A stretch of DNA of 9,282 nt from an uncultured Planctomycetaceae bacterium (GCA_937967755.1 CALBTA010000235.1:1-9282), one strand, 5' to 3'. Positions 1 to 7,615 are shown, counted from the first letter of the stretch. Numbers and translations are program-made. Notes: generated by a model not told the origin, from the letters alone.

Positions 1-3000
1 CTCACCGGGTGCCGCTGGCGGGAAGTATGCTCCAGCAGCACCCCCCCCTGCGCGGTGTCGCAGGCCGACATCGACTCGGCCGATCGGCCCGCCGCAAGGC
101 GGACCGGGCAAGCGTCGTCGCTAACGGGTGTGGCGGCGCGGTAGCGAACATCGAGGGCGTACGGCATCTGGTTTTCACCGGTCAGCACGATCGTCAATTC
201 GTTCTCGCCAGGATTCAACTGCGCGGCGAGGCCTTCGATTTCAATCGCGCCGTTTTCGCCAGCGCCGAATGCCTGCTTGGCGACTTCCTCACCGTCGCGG
301 CGAACGATCAATTCGCCCTCGGTGACGGTTTTTTTATTCGCCTTGGAATGTTCGATTAGCGCCTTGAGGGCCATGATGGTCGATTGCGTGGCACCGAACC
401 CGCCGCTCCCTTGGCGGTTGTCGGTAATCCACTGCACCGCTTTGTTGGCGTGCGCGGTCATGGCCGGGTCTTTCAACCAGGCGAGCGCCGCCAGGGCGGT
501 CGTTTCGACTTGCAGCGAAATCCCACCGCTGCGTGTGATCGAGGTTTCCTTCGCGTCCAGCCGGCCGTCTTCCTGTTGATGGGTCGCCAACAGTTCCATC
601 AACTTCTTCGCGTCCCCTTCGCGGCCGGCGTTGTACGCGCTGGCGGCCGCCAGGGCGATGATGTACGGGTCTTCCGTTTCCCCCGCTTTGGCAACCACGT
701 GATCGATCTCTTGGGAAATCTTTTCGGTCAAGCCTTCCTGCTTCGCTTCGGTCAAAGCCCACACGATGTAGGCGTTGGTGATATCCTGCGGCGCGCCGCC
801 GAACGAATCGAGCGCTCGCGGGTTGCGCTTGAATCCACCTTCGCCGTCGCGGCGGTCGAGCAGCCAGTTGGTCGCCCGCTCGATCAGCTTCGGATCGACA
901 TCATGCACCTGGGCCATGTCTTCAAATTCGAGAATGCCGTAGGCGGTCAGCGCTTCGTGTGCCGGCCAGCCGCCGAACCACTCGAACGCCTTCTTGTCGC
1001 TGGGGGCTTCGGCACATTCGAAGCTGACCAGTTTGTCGTAACCCCGCTGCAGCAAATCCTTCGCCTTCTTGGTAAACGCCGGGTCGGCCACGTCATGCTC
1101 TTGCATATAGGTCAACGCCAGCACGTTGGGATAGTTCGACGACGAGGTTTGCTCAAAACAGCCGTTGGGGTCGCGCAGCATCCCGGCCATTCCCTTTTGC
1201 AGATCGGCCAGCGACGAGGGGAACGCCGACAGCGTCACCTCGAGCGAACCTTCGACCCAGTCCTCCGGCAATTCGACCTTCACTTCCGTTTCGCCATCGA
1301 TCTGCCCGCTGTAGGATTGTGCGACCGGAAAACCGGGCGGGACGACCGTTAGCCGCTTGGCGATAGCGTCGGTCAGCGGCCCGGCGGAGCCGGCAAATTT
1401 TAGATCGGCGACACCCGTCTGCCCGACAACATCGAGCGTGAAGGTCTCGCGATAGCGCTGCCCGGCGGTCAGTTGCAGCTTGCGCTGCACCTCTCCGTTC
1501 AGCTTCAGCAGCTCGCCCATTTGCGAGAAGGTGATCCCGACCGGCAGATCGGACTTCGTATCGTTATTCACCGCCAGCGGAAGTTCGATCCGGTCGCCGG
1601 CGTTGACTTCCAGCGGCAGCTTCGGCTCCAGGCTGAAGGGAATTCGCGAGACGATTTTGCCGCCGCCCGTGCCAATCCGCCGCCCGCCGTGGGCATCGGC
1701 CTTGACGATGAATGTCGTCACCGAATCGGACAGGTCGAACTCGATCGCTGCCCGGCCGTTTTCGTCGGCGATCACCAACGGGTTCCAGTACAGCACTTCG
1801 GTGAAGTCGCTGCGCACGCCCGGTTCGCCGGCGATGTGCTGGTGAGCGTACTGGCGGACCGGCATTTGGTATTGGGCCAGCAGCTTTTCATAGGCCTTGC
1901 CGATCTTCATCGTCGCCTTCTCATCGCCCGCCTTCATCGCCCGTTGAAGCAGCGTCCGCATCCGGGCGACGTCGTGGTGCGAACCGTCGAACCAAATCTG
2001 CTTCTCGCGATCCGCTATATAATCGCCCTCGCCGGGTTTCATCCAACCCTCGCGAAGAAAGCCAACATCCAGATCTTTCAAATCGTCGGCGAGCGGTCCC
2101 AACTCGTCGAAACGCGACATCTCGCGCTCTTCATCCGCGAAGAAGGCGTCATCGAAATCGGCTTCGTCGGCGGGGAATGGTTGATTCGGTTCCAGAATGG
2201 CCGGCGGGGCCGCGGGTTCGGGAGCGGGGTCGGCCGCTGGCGGAAGGTCGGCCACCACGCCGTCGGCATCGTCATCCGCGCCAGGGGCAGCTTCGGCTAG
2301 TTCTTCGGCCTCCATCGGCGCATCATCCGGGGCATCGAACGGGTCAGCCGGTTCGGCGAGGTCGAAAATTTCCGTCGCATCCTCACCTTCGGTGTCGAGT
2401 GTGACGAACTCTCCCGTCGCTTCTTCGGTCTTTGCGACCACCGCCGTGGCGTCGAAGCCGGCGAAGCCAACGAGTTGTGTCTTGCCTTGGGCGTCGATCT
2501 TCATTGACATCCAAATTCCGCCCGCGATCAAGCAAACCACCGCGACCGCCGAGACCGGCACCCAAAAACGGTACTCCTTCGCCAACTGCAAGATGGCCAG
2601 AATCACCACCACGCACAGGAGCGCCGCCCCGCCGAGGAAACTGATGTAACCGGCGTTGGTAATCGCCGCTTCCCGCTCGCGGTAGACGAGCGAAACGTCC
2701 GATTCGTACTGCGGCTCGATCTCAGGCAGATTGTCATACAGCGTCGGGTACTCGTGCGTCCCTTCCATCGCGACGAGGTGCTCGATGGCTTTAGTTCGCG
2801 CTTCGTCTTCGACCGCGTCATCCTTACTCTCGTCGTTTGCTGTTGCATCGGCAACTTGCTCATCGATTGCCCCATCGGTCAGGTCCTCAATCTGCACGAA
2901 CCGTCGCCACCCCTGCGTTCCCAACAGTAAATCGAGCGCTTTCGCCGGCGACTTGTCCTTTTGTTTTTCCGAAAGCAGGTAAAAATTCGCGTCTTCCAAA

Positions 3001-5168
3001 TCCTCCGGCTTTTCAATCTCCGAAGCGAGGTAAAAGTACGTTGGCAGCGCCGGCGTCTTCACGTCAGCCAGGTTCAATAGCGCGTCGTCCACAACCGAAA
3101 GGCCCAACGCGGCCGCCCGGGGCCGGCCCGATTCATCGGTCACGCGCAGCGCCATCGCCACATGCTCGCCCGGCGAGTACTCAGTGCCATCGTTGCCGAT
3201 GGTCACATTCAGCTTCTGCAATGGCCGGCGGTAAACCAATCGTTCGGCCAACGGTTTCGGCGGGCTGGTCGAATAGTCGTACGCGGTAATCCGTACCACG
3301 CCGGAAACTTCCGCCGGCAGGTCGAACTTGACGAGGCTTCGCGCGGCGTCTTCATCGTTGACGCTGCTCACCAAAGCGGTTTGAAATTCCTGCTGTGCCA
3401 CTTGCGTGCCCCGGCAAACCGCCGTGATCACAAGCGGCACATGGGCTTGCGTGGCCAGCACGTTCAGTTCAATCGGCTGACCGCCGGCGAAGACCCCCGC
3501 GCCCGTGTTGATCACCACGCGGCTTTTCCGCGTCGCCTTGGGCAGCTCCCCTTTCAGCGTCATGTCGACCGGATCGACAATTTCCAACCGGTACGTTTCC
3601 CCGGGGGCCGGCGGGAAGCGGAACACTCCGCGACCTTCGTGGTAAGTTCCCAGTTTGGCGACCTGTTGGCCGTCGCCGTCAACGATGCGGCCCAGCTTGA
3701 TGTCGATAGGCTCTCCCAGCGGATCATGCCCGTAGAAGTAAACGCGGTTCTCCAGCCCGGCAACCAGTTCGCCCCCTTCGGGATAAAACTGCACCTCGAT
3801 TTTGCCAAGGTTGATTGGAATCGTCTTGGCGATCGTTTCCCGGTTCCCGCCGTCGTCCACGACGACCGACAGCGTGCCGTCGCCGGTTTCGATTTCTTGC
3901 GGAAGGTTGAATTCCACACGATAGGTGCCATCCGGGTTAGCCTCGGGCGAACCGCTAAACACGTTGGCTCCATCGACGGTTGCCGTGATGAGCAGTTGCG
4001 CTTCGGCCGCCACGCCCCCTTCGGCCCTTTCGGCCTGAAAATCGGCGATCACCGTGTCGCCTGGGGCGTAGCTGTCGCGGGTGAACTCCAGCTCTTTCTT
4101 CAGCCGCGGCAGCCGGTACTTGCGGACGAACAGGTCGCGCCGCTCCTCCGGGAAGGCCGCTTCCTCTTCGGTGCTGCGGACGACCAGCGTGTAGGTACCG
4201 CCGGAAAAATGCGGCGGGATCGCGAATTCGCCACCCGCCACGCCGCGGCGGGTATAGCCCGATTGCTCGCTGCCCGGCACGATGCCGCCGGCCGGATCGA
4301 GAAGTTGAAACGCGACCGGCAATTCGCGGTCCGATTCCAATCCGAATCGGGTCAACGTCAAACTGCGAAAGCGGATCGCCTCGCCCGGCCGGTAAAGCGG
4401 CTTGTCGGTCGTCAACTGCGTCGCGTAGCGGATCTTTTCGACTTCGACGCGCGTTGTCATCCGCACGGCGCTATCGGCCCCTTTGTCTTGCTGCTGGCCA
4501 TCGGTTCGGCGGGCTTCAATTTCCAACCGGGCACCGGCGATCAGTTTGTCAGGCGGCAGGCTGATCAGCGCCCGGCCGTCTTTGCCGGTATCGGCTTGGG
4601 CCGCGATCAGTTTCTCTCCGGTATCCGGCGAGTAGAGCGCGTATTGCACTTGGGCTGGCAGCGGGCGGCGATCGACACTGCTGGTTGCGACCGAGAACGA
4701 ACCTGGCGCGCCGGCGGTGAACTGGGCAGGAGCGGTGACGACCATCCGCAAATGCTCGTTGGCGACCGTCTGACGGACATCGGCCGTTTGGGAATCGCGC
4801 ACCGGAGACGAAGGCCCGTAGGCGTAGTAACCTGTGATGCACAACAACGCAGCCGCGGCCAGCCCCACAATCCACTTCAGCGCCCACGGAGCCGCGACGT
4901 CGCGTTGTATTTCAACAGCGTCGCCGGCAACGCCGCGCTTCGCTTCAACCTTCTGCTCTTCGGCGGTTGGCCGTTCCAACTTCACCATTGGCCCATGCAA
5001 CCGCGCCGCCTTGGCCAGCACGTCGGTCTGCTGCTTGACGGTCGCATACGCCCGGGCGACGTCCGGCTCCGACGTAATGCGATCGTTCAGCCGCGCCGCC
5101 TCATCGTCAGGAAGCAGGCCGTAGATCAATTCGTAAAGCTGTTGGTTCAGGTCGTCTTGAGTGGACAT
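1..5168 (-). CDS. Membrane-anchored alpha-2-macroglobulin family protein with anti-sigma-like N-terminus (3' end beyond window)
   Basis: This is a single open frame of about 1,722 codons with no stop before the left edge. The start at 5166-5168 (MSTQDD) is the first Met; no strong Shine-Dalgarno is visible. Residues 1-60 (LYELIYGLLPDDEAARL...) resemble the N-terminus of zinc-less anti-sigma factors. Residues 95-117 form a membrane helix. MG-type beta domains follow, with the MG2 signature TDKPLYRPGE at 254-263. LLLGTQGWRRF lies at 747-757. Two further membrane helices (842-863, 869-889) precede an acidic Ala/Pro-rich linker (about 915-1015). The A2M domain starts near YWNPLV (1127), and the thioester motif GCFEQ is at 1336-1340 inside the alpha-helical thioester domain. 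The family traps proteases: cleavage of a bait region exposes the thioester, which bonds covalently to the attacker. Bacterial members act in the periplasm. The chain already exceeds E. coli YfhM (about 1,650 residues). It lies downstream of an ECF sigma gene on the same strand, so sigma control is likely. Family assignment is firm; the anti-sigma role is inferred. Confidence 0.93.
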   Translation of the reverse strand, partial: MSTQDDLNQQLYELIYGLLPDDEAARLNDRITSEPDVARAYATVKQQTDVLAKAARLHGPMVKLERPTAEEQKVEAKRGVAGDAVEIQRDVAAPWALKWIVGLAAAALLCITGYYAYGPSSPVRDSQTADVRQTVANEHLRMVVTAPAQFTAGAPGSFSVATSSVDRRPLPAQVQYALYSPDTGEKLIAAQADTGKDGRALISLPPDKLIAGARLEIEARRTDGQQQDKGADSAVRMTTRVEVEKIRYATQLTTDKPLYRPGEAIRFRSLTLTRFGLESDRELPVAFQLLDPAGGIVPGSEQSGYTRRGVAGGEFAIPPHFSGGTYTLVVRSTEEEAAFPEERRDLFVRKYRLPRLKKELEFTRDSYAPGDTVIADFQAERAEGGVAAEAQLLITATVDGANVFSGSPEANPDGTYRVEFNLPQEIETGDGTLSVVVDDGGNRETIAKTIPINLGKIEVQFYPEGGELVAGLENRVYFYGHDPLGEPIDIKLGRIVDGDGQQVAKLGTYHEGRGVFRFPPAPGETYRLEIVDPVDMTLKGELPKATRKSRVVINTGAGVFAGGQPIELNVLATQAHVPLVITAVCRGTQVAQQEFQTALVSSVNDEDAARSLVKFDLPAEVSGVVRITAYDYSTSPPKPLAERLVYRRPLQKLNVTIGNDGTEYSPGEHVAMALRVTDESGRPRAAALGLSVVDDALLNLADVKTPALPTYFYLASEIEKPEDLEDANFYLLSEKQKDKSPAKALDLLLGTQGWRRFVQIEDLTDGAIDEQVADATANDESKDDAVEDEARTKAIEHLVAMEGTHEYPTLYDNLPEIEPQYESDVSLVYREREAAITNAGYISFLGGAALLCVVVILAILQLAKEYRFWVPVSAVAVVCLIAGGIWMSMKIDAQGKTQLVGFAGFDATAVVAKTEEATGEFVTLDTEGEDATEIFDLAEPADPFDAPDDAPMEAEELAEAAPGADDDADGVVADLPPAADPAPEPAAPPAILEPNQPFPADEADFDDAFFADEEREMSRFDELGPLADDLKDLDVGFLREGWMKPGEGDYIADREKQIWFDGSHHDVARMRTLLQRAMKAGDEKATMKIGKAYEKLLAQYQMPVRQYAHQHIAGEPGVRSDFTEVLYWNPLVIADENGRAAIEFDLSDSVTTFIVKADAHGGRRIGTGGGKIVSRIPFSLEPKLPLEVNAGDRIELPLAVNNDTKSDLPVGITFSQMGELLKLNGEVQRKLQLTAGQRYRETFTLDVVGQTGVADLKFAGSAGPLTDAIAKRLTVVPPGFPVAQSYSGQIDGETEVKVELPEDWVEGSLEVTLSAFPSSLADLQKGMAGMLRDPNGCFEQTSSSNYPNVLALTYMQEHDVADPAFTKKAKDLLQRGYDKLVSFECAEAPSDKKAFEWFGGWPAHEALTAYGILEFEDMAQVHDVDPKLIERATNWLLDRRDGEGGFKRNPRALDSFGGAPQDITNAYIVWALTEAKQEGLTEKISQEIDHVVAKAGETEDPYIIALAAASAYNAGREGDAKKLMELLATHQQEDGRLDAKETSITRSGGISLQVETTALAALAWLKDPAMTAHANKAVQWITDNRQGSGGFGATQSTIMALKALIEHSKANKKTVTEGELIVRRDGEEVAKQAFGAGENGAIEIEGLAAQLNPGENELTIVLTGENQMPYALDVRYRAATPVSDDACPVRLAAGRSAESMSACDTAQGGVLLEHTSRQRHPV
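1149..1163 (-). other. Thioester motif GCFEQ of the A2M protein
   Basis: The minus strand reads Gly-Cys-Phe-Glu-Gln at residues 1336-1340, in frame with the start at 5168. In the A2M/complement family the Cys and Gln side chains form the internal thioester that captures proteases. The motif is complete, so the protein is predicted to be a thioester-active member, not one of the thioester-less bacterial forms. Confidence 0.9.
2502..2645 (-). other. Membrane hairpin inside the A2M protein
   Basis: Residues 842-863 (ISFLGGAALLCVVVILAILQLA) and 869-889 are two hydrophobic stretches separated by a short charged turn (KEYRF). With the N-terminal helix at 95-117 they predict three membrane passes, leaving both the MG domains and the thioester half outside the cytoplasm. 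I know of no such hairpin in the well-studied bacterial A2Ms, which are anchored only at the N-terminus. Confidence 0.75.
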
Positions 5169-5170
5169 GA

Positions 5171-5296
5171 TAGTAGCAGGCACACTCCGTGTGCCGTCCG
5201 CCGAGTAAGGGTGATGGTAGCAGGCACACTCTGTGTGCCGGCTCCGAATGACTATTGAATTGACGAAAGTTACGGCACACGGAGTGTGCCTACTAC
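5171..5296. repeat. Cluster of three palindromic REP-like repeats
   Basis: Three copies of a unit close to GTAGCAGGCACACTCCGTG lie at 5171-5196 and 5216-5241 (same orientation) and 5273-5296 (opposite orientation). Each contains a perfect 7-bp stem GGCACAC/GTGTGCC around a 3-base loop, at 5179-5195, 5223-5239 and 5274-5290. Copy 2 has TCT in the loop instead of TCC; copy 3 has GTAGTAGG where the others have GTAGCAGG. Uneven spacing and mixed orientation suggest a REP/BIME-type intergenic element. The cluster fills the 124-bp gap between the sigma gene and the A2M gene. On transcripts it would form hairpins that could reduce read-through or stabilise the upstream message. Confidence 0.85.
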
Positions 5297-5838
5297 TTTG
5301 CCACGGCCTTGCGCAGTTTCGTCAGCGCCAGCCGCATGCGTGTTTTGACCGTGCCGGTCGGTATCTCCAGCGCCTCGGCGATTTCGTCGTAGGTCATATC
5401 GCCGTTCTGCCGAAGTAGAAAAATCTCTTGTTCCTCGGGCCGCAATTCGGCGAGCGCTTCGCGAACTTGCGTCATTTCTTCCCGCTCACCCGCGAGCTGT
5501 TGCGGCCCCGCTTGGGTTGCTTCGATCATCGCTTCATTCCCATCCAACGACTGCTTTCGCCGGCACCAGGCGCTGGCCCGCAAGTCTCGGCCGGTGTTCA
5601 AGGCAATGCAAAAAATCCACGCTTTCAGGTTCTCAACTTCCGCAATTTTGCTGCGGTTCCGCCAGCACTTGATGAACGCTTCCTGCAACGCATCGCGGGC
5701 ATCCTCAATGTTGCCCACCAGGTAGAAAAGCGTTCCCAGCAATTCCCCCTGGTACAGCGCAAAAGCATCCTCCAGCGCGGCAGCGCACTGCCGCTCGTCA
5801 AGCAAGCTCGCCTGCGAGGGTGCTTCAATTCGGTTCAT
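5293..5838 (-). CDS. ECF-family RNA polymerase sigma factor
   Basis: A 181-residue sigma-70 factor of the extracytoplasmic-function class, which directs RNA polymerase to a small regulon in response to an envelope signal. Region 2 spans about residues 26-95, with the core-binding and -10 recognition helices (NIEDARDALQEAFIKCWR, then LKAWIFCIALNTGRD). Region 4 spans about 125-178, with the -35-binding helix-turn-helix (MTYDEIAEALEIPTGTVKTR). Length and domain order are normal, with no C-terminal extension. The ATG at 5836-5838 has no clear Shine-Dalgarno upstream. Its stop codon (5293-5295) lies inside the third palindromic repeat. The A2M gene follows on the same strand 124 bp away, the usual place for a cognate anti-sigma factor, which supports pairing with that protein's N-terminus. 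It is divergent from a second ECF sigma gene. Family call is secure; the regulon is unknown. Confidence 0.95.
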   Translation of the reverse strand: MNRIEAPSQASLLDERQCAAALEDAFALYQGELLGTLFYLVGNIEDARDALQEAFIKCWRNRSKIAEVENLKAWIFCIALNTGRDLRASAWCRRKQSLDGNEAMIEATQAGPQQLAGEREEMTQVREALAELRPEEQEIFLLRQNGDMTYDEIAEALEIPTGTVKTRMRLALTKLRKAVAK

Positions 5839-5925
5839 GGGATAAGTGCTTCTATGAGTATGACGAGAGCGAACAGGAGAAGGATTTCAGGCAAACCGGA
5901 TTTTCGGTCGTTTTTCCGCTGCACC

Positions 5926-6049
5926 GAGCCGCGACGTCCCCGTCGCCGGGCGCTTCGCGTCACAGCGAGAATTATAACGGTAGCACAGCCCCTTGAGGCC
6001 GGTTTGGATTGGTTCAAGGAGGTTGCCGTCGACGGAGACGTCGCGGCTC
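5926..6049. repeat. Long inverted repeat (24-bp arms) between the divergent sigma genes
   Basis: The left arm (5926-5949) and right arm (6026-6049) are reverse complements at 22 of 24 positions, with the outer 13 bp (GAGCCGCGACGTC / GACGTCGCGGCTC) perfect. The mismatches are 5939/6036 and 5946/6029. The arms enclose 76 bp that include a TATAAT on the minus strand. No target-site duplication is visible at the outer ends. It could be a paired operator for the two divergent genes, a looping site, or a small MITE-like element; the sequence alone does not decide. Confidence 0.8.
5971..5976 (-). promoter_or_regulatory. Candidate -10 box for the minus-strand sigma gene
   Basis: The minus strand carries a perfect TATAAT here, about 130 bases upstream of the ATG at 5838 and inside the loop of the inverted repeat. 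No good -35 hexamer sits 16-18 bases upstream (CTCAAG is the nearest), so this is a weak call. An A/T-rich box in an otherwise GC-rich gap is the main support. Confidence 0.28.
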
Positions 6050-6089
6050 TTCTCTTCGCGCACGCGGCCGCTTCGACGATAATCAAACC

Positions 6090-6728
6090 ATGTGGCCAGA
6101 AAGTGACAAGACGGCGGAACTGCTCGGCGAGGCGAAAGCTGGCGATGCCGAAGCGGGCGGCCAGGCCTTGGAGCGACATCGGGCGGCGCTGCGCCGGCTG
6201 GTGCAAATGCGCTTGGACCGCAAGGTGCAGCAGCGCGTCGACGTGAGCGATGTGGTGCAAGATGTCATTATCGAAGCCAATGGCCGGCTGGAGGATTACC
6301 TGAAGAACCCGGCCATGCCGTTTCACCTTTGGCTGCGGCATATGGCGCGGGATCGCATCATCGATATGCACCGCCGCCATCGGGTCAGCGCGAAGCGCAG
6401 TGTCGATCGCGAACAGCGAATGGTCGTCAACGCCACGGGCGATCATTCCACGATGGAGCTGGCCGCGCAGCTTTGCGACGCCGAAATGACGCCCGCCGCC
6501 GCCGCGACGATGCGCGAGCTGGCCGTGCGCTTTGAAGCCGCCATCGACCAGTTGGACGAGAACGACCGCGAGGTTGTCCTGATGCGGCACTTCGAACAAC
6601 TCTCCAACGGCGAAGTCGCCAAAGCCCTCGAACTTTCTGAACCAGCTGCCAGCATGCGCTACCTGAGAGCCATCCGCCGCCTACGCCAACTCATCGGCGA
6701 AACCGTGGACGAGGATGTGAAAGAGTGA
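6090..6728 (+). CDS. ECF sigma factor, Planctomycetaceae type
   Basis: A 212-residue sigma factor matching the planctomycete-specific ECF group (the TIGR02984-like family). Visible marks are ELLGEAKAGDAEAGGQALERH at the start, RVDVSDVVQDVIIEA in region 2 (about 30-105), FHLWLRHMARDRIIDMHRRH for the promoter-melting helices, and LSNGEVAKALELSEPAASMR as the region 4 helix-turn-helix (about 145-205). I chose the ATG at 6090 because family similarity begins there; the frame stays open upstream to 6009, but that part is Arg-rich and unlike the family. No Shine-Dalgarno precedes the ATG, so the start is less certain than the family. Members often sit beside Ser/Thr protein kinase genes; none lies next to this one. 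It belongs to a different subfamily from the divergent sigma gene, so the two are not a recent duplication. Confidence 0.93.
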   Translation: MWPESDKTAELLGEAKAGDAEAGGQALERHRAALRRLVQMRLDRKVQQRVDVSDVVQDVIIEANGRLEDYLKNPAMPFHLWLRHMARDRIIDMHRRHRVSAKRSVDREQRMVVNATGDHSTMELAAQLCDAEMTPAAAATMRELAVRFEAAIDQLDENDREVVLMRHFEQLSNGEVAKALELSEPAASMRYLRAIRRLRQLIGETVDEDVKE

Positions 6729-6973
6729 GTGTGATTGCACGGACTACGAAGCAGCAGAGATCGTCTAGAACCGTGAACGATTGAGTTTCATTCGCGGACG
6801 TGAAACATCGCTCGGAACATGGAGGGAAGGAACCGCTGATTCCTGTCTCCGCGCTGGGTGGAAACTAGAAACGTCTCCCTGCGAAACGCGGCGCGTGTTC
6901 TACCGGTGGTTCGGCCAATTCGGGTGGGAAACGCCGAATTTCGCCATTCTTTGCGGTTGTCAGCACCGTAGAT
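6729..6973. other. Intergenic region with one small stem-loop
   Basis: I see no convincing gene here. A frame open from 6781 to 7086 begins with TTG, lacks a ribosome site and shows no recognisable domain. A perfect 7-bp stem (AATTCGG 6917-6923, CCGAATT 6934-6940) with a 10-base loop is the only clear structure. It has no T-run, so it is not an obvious terminator for the sigma gene and could be an operator or chance. No strong terminator for the sigma gene was found. Confidence 0.4.
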
Positions 6974-7002
6974 TTGACAAGCCCGCCGCGGTGCGTTTTA
7001 CT
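6974..7002 (+). promoter_or_regulatory. Sigma-70-type promoter for the cytochrome-like genes
   Basis: A perfect -35 hexamer TTGACA (6974-6979) is followed by a 17-bp spacer and TTTACT (6997-7002) as -10. A second A/T-rich match, TAGAAT, overlaps at 7002-7007 but would need a 22-bp spacer. Transcription would begin near 7008-7012, giving a leader of about 125 bases before the ATG at 7136. No known riboswitch fold was recognised in the leader. Confidence 0.55.
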
Positions 7003-7124
7003 AGAATATCTACGCGGATGTTGGCTTTGTGCCCGTCCCAAGAACCTGTCGGCTGCGACGGTTGGCCTCCGACGGGTCCCTCCTGAGAAGTCGTTCAACA
7101 CGTGTAAATTAAGCTGTCACCTTT

Positions 7125-7128
7125 GGAG
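7125..7128 (+). promoter_or_regulatory. Ribosome binding site (GGAG)
   Basis: GGAG lies 7 bases before the ATG at 7136. It fixes the start of the first cytochrome-like gene, whose frame is open further upstream (to 6974). The protein beginning at 7136 opens with a signal peptide, which agrees. Confidence 0.75.
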
Positions 7129-7135
7129 ATTCCCG

Positions 7136-7615
7136 ATGCGTAAGATGTTGATGAGTGCCGTTTTGGCTACCTTCGCCGCCGGATTGCTGACCAATTCCGC
7201 GGCAGCCCACAGTGTGTTCATGAAGGCCTTGAAGTCAAAGTATGAGTTCAAAACAGTATCTTGCAGCACCTGCCACTCCAAGAAGGACGAAATCGCCGAG
7301 GCGGACATGGCGAAATTTGAGGAAGAGCCGAAGCACTTCCGCAACGATTTCGGCCAACTGTTCATGCCGCACATCAAAGGCAAAAACGTGGACGACCGCG
7401 CCGAAAAAGCGGCTGAACTGAAGAAGGCCGCCCGCGATGCCGAAACCGAAGCCGAAGAAGAAAAGCTGAAAGCCGAGGCTGAAGAAATCGAAGAGGCGTT
7501 GGCGAAGGATTTCCTGGAAGCCTTGGAGAAGGTCGAAGCCCAGAAAAGCGGCGACAAGACCTACGCCGAATTGCTAAAAGCCGGCGAGGTTGATGGAGTG
7601 CGGCTGCCTGAGTAG
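7136..7615 (+). CDS. Secreted small CxxCH (monohaem cytochrome c-like) protein, copy 1
   Basis: A 159-residue exported protein. Residues 1-24 are a signal peptide (MRKMLMSAVLATFAAGLL..., predicted cut after SAAA), leaving His25 as the mature first residue. The mature start HSVFMKALKSKYEFKTV leads to a single haem-attachment motif CSTCH at 43-47, then RNDFG at 69-73. Residues about 86-135 are very rich in Glu, Lys and Ala and should form a long charged helix or coiled coil. The C-terminus KTYAELLKAGEVDGVRLPE is shared with the next gene. CxxCH covalently binds haem c after export, so an electron-transfer or haem-sensing role in the periplasm is likely. The axial ligand opposite His47 is not obvious; only His25 and Met29 are conserved with copy 2. 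A promoter lies upstream and a strong terminator follows. The exact family name is unknown to me. Confidence 0.85.
   Translation: MRKMLMSAVLATFAAGLLTNSAAAHSVFMKALKSKYEFKTVSCSTCHSKKDEIAEADMAKFEEEPKHFRNDFGQLFMPHIKGKNVDDRAEKAAELKKAARDAETEAEEEKLKAEAEEIEEALAKDFLEALEKVEAQKSGDKTYAELLKAGEVDGVRLPE

Noticed and set aside
41..48. Possible frameshift at a run of eight C near the left edge
   Set aside because: The minus-strand frame stays open through the run to the edge and still reads like a beta-strand of an A2M C-terminal domain (VLLEHTS). Removing one base would give a stop soon after. An error cannot be excluded but is not needed.
384..2300. Two long plus-strand frames (384-1352 and 1473-2300)
   Set aside because: Both lie opposite the thioester half of the A2M gene and show antisense composition with no recognisable domain.
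3162..5258. Open plus-strand frame of about 700 codons opposite the A2M gene
   Set aside because: It is the mirror of a GC-rich coding region. It has no domain and is rich in Arg, Gln and His from antisense codons, while the minus strand has a clear full-length family match. Its last residues are translated palindromic repeats.
5171..5296. CRISPR array
   Set aside because: Only three units, each palindromic, unevenly spaced and one inverted; no equal-length spacers and no cas genes.
5835..6599. Minus-strand frame of about 250 codons opposite the second sigma gene
   Set aside because: It lies antisense to a clear sigma factor and would overlap the start of the minus-strand sigma gene; no domain recognised.
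7031..7076. Possible riboswitch in the leader of copy 1 (CCCGTC/GACGGG pairing)
   Set aside because: Only short stems that compete with one another; no match to a riboswitch core that I know.
6781..7086. Small plus-strand gene of about 100 codons between the sigma and cytochrome-like genes
   Set aside because: TTG start without a ribosome site, no domain, odd composition (many Trp, Cys and Arg), and it overlaps the best promoter candidate.
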